Position numbers and translations under genes: made by a program
Shown: positions 62,501 to 64,000 of the stretch, one piece after another
How positions within the stretch are numbered: the stretch's first letter is position 1
Layout of the letters: every line of letters starts with the position of its first letter
Notes under the pieces: generated by a model
Databases searched by the model: none
Told to the model about the DNA's origin: nothing
Seen by the model: the letters and a program-made list of their open reading frames with translations, nothing else
From: Taenia hydatigena
Lineage: Eukaryota > Platyhelminthes > Cestoda > Cyclophyllidea > Taeniidae
Length of the DNA stretch: 64,000 nucleotides
Assembly (NCBI GenBank): GCA_036345935.2
Contig: JADWOT020000006.1
Span: 3,723,543 to 3,787,542 of the forward strand
Direction of reading: 5' to 3'

Positions 62501-64000
62501 GACAAAGGTAACGAAAAGCGTCATCCAAAGTAAGTTCTAAGTTATCCATTAAAAACGCAAATATTTACCTAGTTAGATGTGAAGCAAGCAGTGTGTTCCG
62601 AATTTTTTACCAGATGAAGACGGAAAATGAAATGAGAAGTCAGAAAGCTTACTTGAAACATCACAGATTAGCGTCTTTTGAGTACCAACTTCAATGGGCA
62701 GGTTACGGCAGTCGCTCAACCCAACGATTAGTGGCTTTAGTTCCGGCCACTCCTTTACAACTGGTCTGTCATCTAAAATAGAAGTTTAAGTTAGCTAGGG
62801 CGGGAAAGCGACCAAGCACCCCATGAAGCTTGACACGTTATAGTTATTTGGACCTAGACAAGGTTGTTCCACAAGAAAAACAGGAGTGACTACACAGTGC
62901 TCAGTGTCAGCCCCTACTGTATGGAATAGGCCTCTGACTCTTCAACAATAGTGGGATTGCCACTGCTTTCCCAGTTTCTTGAAAGTCCTTAGTGATGTTT
63001 GTCAAATCATGGGTCAAGAAAGCTGCACAGTGGTGATCAAACGCATTTCCTTATGTCTCCTTCCTCTTTCATGCAGCATCCAGGTTCCAGAGTTAAAACA
63101 TTTCTAGTCCTTTCCCCCGAATCTTCTTCTCCCAGCTCTTCTAACTGCTATGCTTGGAACTGCATTAACGGCTCATTTTTAATGAGGACGCAAGGAGTAG
63201 TTACAGAAGTCATTAAGGTTGGCAATAACTAAATATTTCTTGGGTATTTCGACCAGCAGATATTGTCTATGAGAATTTATAGTAATACGCCGATTTCTAC
63301 CACTCACTAAAAATTAATGAAGAAAGTAAAACAAACCTTCAATGGGCTCTCCATCATCTCGAGTTAGAACAGGATAGAAGTATGGAGAAGCGAATCGCTG
63401 GCGTTTTTCCAATCCAATTCGTTCAGCCACAACCCGCATACGAAGATCCTTGGAGGCAAAATTGCGTCGATCTCCCTGATACTCAATCAGTCTGATTTCA
63501 CCCGATTTACTGTCAACTTCAACTGAATTTGCGATGCGGTTCAATGGGGCTGGCCTTCCATCAGCTTGCGTAACTTCCAAACCGAAACGAATATCACCGC
63601 CCTCAGGAATATCCGCTTTCTTATTCGTGAATTCATCTACATTCAGAAGTAGTTGAACACTTTTAAAAACTGGTAAGTTTGATTAATTTTGATAATGGTC
63701 TTCACCACAACTAACCGATTAGCTCGGCCTTGAGTATGAGGGTAGCATTTTCAGGTCCAGCTAAGTTTCCATCAGGGTCAAGACCACTAACTTGAACCCG
63801 GAATGATTTTCTTGTATCACTATCGGGTACTGAAAAAAAAGAAAAACGCCATCATATTCATCTCGAAGTTAACAGCAATTGCGACTGAGGAACCACATAC
63901 TTGGAACGATGTCATCTAGTTTTCCGACAACGGGCTCAGGTTTGTCAGGATCGCTTTCAACGACAACGTCAATTAAATCTCCGGTAGCCTGATCTTTAGG
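41796..64000 (-). CDS. Giant Ig-like-repeat protein (perlecan-type, tentative), 5' end beyond window
   Basis: One long minus-strand gene with about 61 exons in the window (about 12.2 kb coding, about 4,060 aa), entering from beyond 64,000. It encodes about 30 tandem Ig-like domains. Each typical domain is a short exon (strands A-B: a hydrophobic stretch, GL-D/S-x-G-x-L, then x-L-x-C-x-A-x-G) plus a long exon (YxWE, L-x-L/V-x-G-L, GRC/ARC-V, YxSPxF). Almost every boundary is phase 1, and every inferred exon length fits its phase. The upstream part is a four-domain super-repeat (separate entries); the last four domains look like ordinary I-set domains, ending in SHSGTYTCTRTNEHGQ. The likely role is an extracellular matrix or cell-surface adhesion protein. 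Perlecan is the best guess because cestode perlecans are Ig-rich, but no LDLa, laminin, EGF or LG module is seen. Hemicentin- or titin-like proteins are alternatives. Confidence 0.75.
44623..55859 (-). repeat. Ig-like domains 11 (long exon) to 26 of the giant gene
   Basis: Long/short exon pairs continue without obvious four-fold order: 55,614-55,859; 54,856-55,311 (one fused exon for a whole domain); 54,688-54,777 + 54,278-54,616; 54,106-54,207 + 53,764-54,033; 53,497-53,595 + 52,978-53,265; 52,627-52,734 + 52,229-52,522; 51,987-52,088 + 51,599-51,904; 51,304-51,405 + 50,901-51,164; 50,394-50,492 + 49,768-50,094; 49,488-49,583 + 49,097-49,399; 48,860-48,958 + 48,440-48,787; 48,275-48,376 + 47,948-48,045 + 47,564-47,819; 47,380-47,481 + 46,997-47,305; 46,840-46,929 + 46,448-46,762; 46,187-46,288 + 45,716-46,036; 45,487-45,588 + 44,623-44,928. 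Most keep the Cys-Trp-Cys core; the last three (24-26) have lost both cysteines but keep Trp. Introns after 55,614 and 52,627 begin with GC. Confidence 0.8.
55939..56154 (-). other. Exon with Thr-rich linker plus Ig strand A-B
   Basis: This 216 nt exon starts with a run of eight threonines, followed by a Thr/Glu-rich stretch including VTTRPEEEEGG and an N-F-T sequon. It then continues into a normal domain start (FQLTGINPDRI, LSCTAYG). The Thr run is encoded by ACA/ACT repeats. It is a likely O-glycosylated, extended spacer separating the four-domain super-repeat from the downstream Ig array. The exon is about twice the usual short-exon length. Confidence 0.75.
56367..57581 (-). repeat. Ig super-repeat unit 3, half unit (types 1-2)
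   Basis: Type 1: 57,468-57,581 and 56,878-57,183 (VEGLDSNDALSAKEGD, FGIETSYSDGSPAPLGLLGD, LRVRVVAERIAE). Type 2: 56,685-56,804 and 56,367-56,609 (GLSPCGNLILQEG, YGWEIFTAQGVPIPLAG, YGRCVVSRKAGDD, GGKC). Lengths are 114/306 and 120/243 nt. After this the order breaks: the next exon begins with a Thr-rich linker instead of a type 3 domain. Confidence 0.85.
57896..60637 (-). repeat. Ig super-repeat unit 2 (domain types 1-2-3-4)
   Basis: Same order as unit 1. Type 1: 60,536-60,637 and 60,155-60,457 (YGVKLVHADKSPASLGALAR, no Cys or Trp). Type 2: 59,952-60,071 and 59,491-59,733 (GLSECGNL, YAWEVIKPGGYKVSMAG, FGRCLVARKAGNG, GGEC). Type 3: 59,166-59,243 and 58,688-59,029 (VKVDEVPTHSSHEP, LPSHIFSKVEIDGD, MGRCRLV). 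Type 4: 58,477-58,569 and 57,896-58,219 (VIVKDAADNRV, PVDTSALADRIELLPTGE, SASGLRARCVLTN, SIDFNVRP). Type 2 exon lengths (120 and 243 nt) and the type 4 short exon (93 nt) equal those of unit 1. Confidence 0.85.
60708..63829 (-). repeat. Ig super-repeat unit 1 (domain types 1-2-3-4)
   Basis: Four domains, each with a short and a long exon. Type 1: 63,716-63,829 and 63,337-63,636 (FGLEVTQADGRPAPLNRIAN, LRMRVVAERI). Type 2: 62,653-62,772 and 62,088-62,330 (GLSDCRNL, YGWELRDEKANKLPLSG, FGRCVVAR, GGTC). Type 3: 61,935-62,018 and 61,300-61,620 (VKVDVQDIPRHDP, IPPSLLFGKVTTEGN, YGECIADV). Type 4: 61,127-61,219 and 60,708-61,049 (FEMTGVEDGRVI, VVDTSALAKSV, TASGLRAKCVAANV, PYIDFDVKP). All boundaries are phase 1. 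A further small exon at 63,901-63,993, or running past the edge, precedes it and is an acidic linker. Confidence 0.85.

Noticed and set aside
1..64000. CRISPR arrays, bacterial operons, prophage or toxin-antitoxin systems
   Set aside because: The sequence is intron-containing eukaryotic DNA; no regularly spaced direct repeats or prokaryotic gene signals are present.

Overview
This window is eukaryotic nuclear DNA, most likely from a parasitic flatworm (Neodermata). A cestode is my first guess and a trematode is possible. The evidence is genes split by GT-AG introns, a run of micro-introns of 31-35 nt, about 43% GC by eye, no prokaryotic gene organisation, and highly diverged but recognisable metazoan proteins. 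The species call is inference; the intron structure is seen directly.

Layout. Positions 1-15,175 are about 15 kb in which I can support no gene, apart from two copies of a (TA)n-bearing dispersed repeat near 14.1-14.6 kb. From 15.2 to 41 kb the supported genes are all on the + strand. They are a calaxin/EFCAB1-like protein (15,176-16,279), a nucleostemin-type GTPase (GNL3-like, 18,415-20,800), the microRNA-processing factor DGCR8/Pasha (22,050-27,673), gamma-tubulin complex component 3 (about 29,042-36,411) and mitochondrial ribosomal protein bS16m (37,794-39,977). Splice frames were checked by adding exon lengths. DGCR8 closes to 616 codons plus stop and GNL3 to 484 plus stop.

From 41.8 kb to the right edge the minus strand carries one very large gene with about 61 exons and about 4,060 codons inside the window, entering from beyond 64,000. 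It encodes about 30 consecutive immunoglobulin-like domains, nearly all built from a short exon plus a long exon with phase-1 boundaries. Its upstream part is a higher-order repeat of four domain types (1-2-3-4) present in two full units and one half unit, with exon lengths conserved between units. It is probably a perlecan-type or similar extracellular matrix/adhesion protein, but no EGF or laminin-G module is visible, so the name is tentative.

The most interesting locus is the 1.4 kb intron of DGCR8. It holds an 815 bp piggyBac-like element (TTAA target site, 13 bp terminal inverted repeats) that keeps the C-terminal cysteine-rich zinc-binding domain of the transposase in sense orientation. 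A good splice acceptor precedes that ORF and is in the right phase to continue the upstream DGCR8 exon, and a poly(A) signal overlaps its stop. This arrangement could make a DGCR8-transposase fusion isoform, analogous to the human CSB-PGBD3 fusion.

Functionally the genes are unrelated housekeeping and structural loci (ribosome biogenesis, miRNA processing, microtubule nucleation, mitochondrial translation, cilia, matrix). No operon is implied, although acceptor-like sites just upstream of the DGCR8 and GCP3 start codons would be compatible with spliced-leader trans-splicing.
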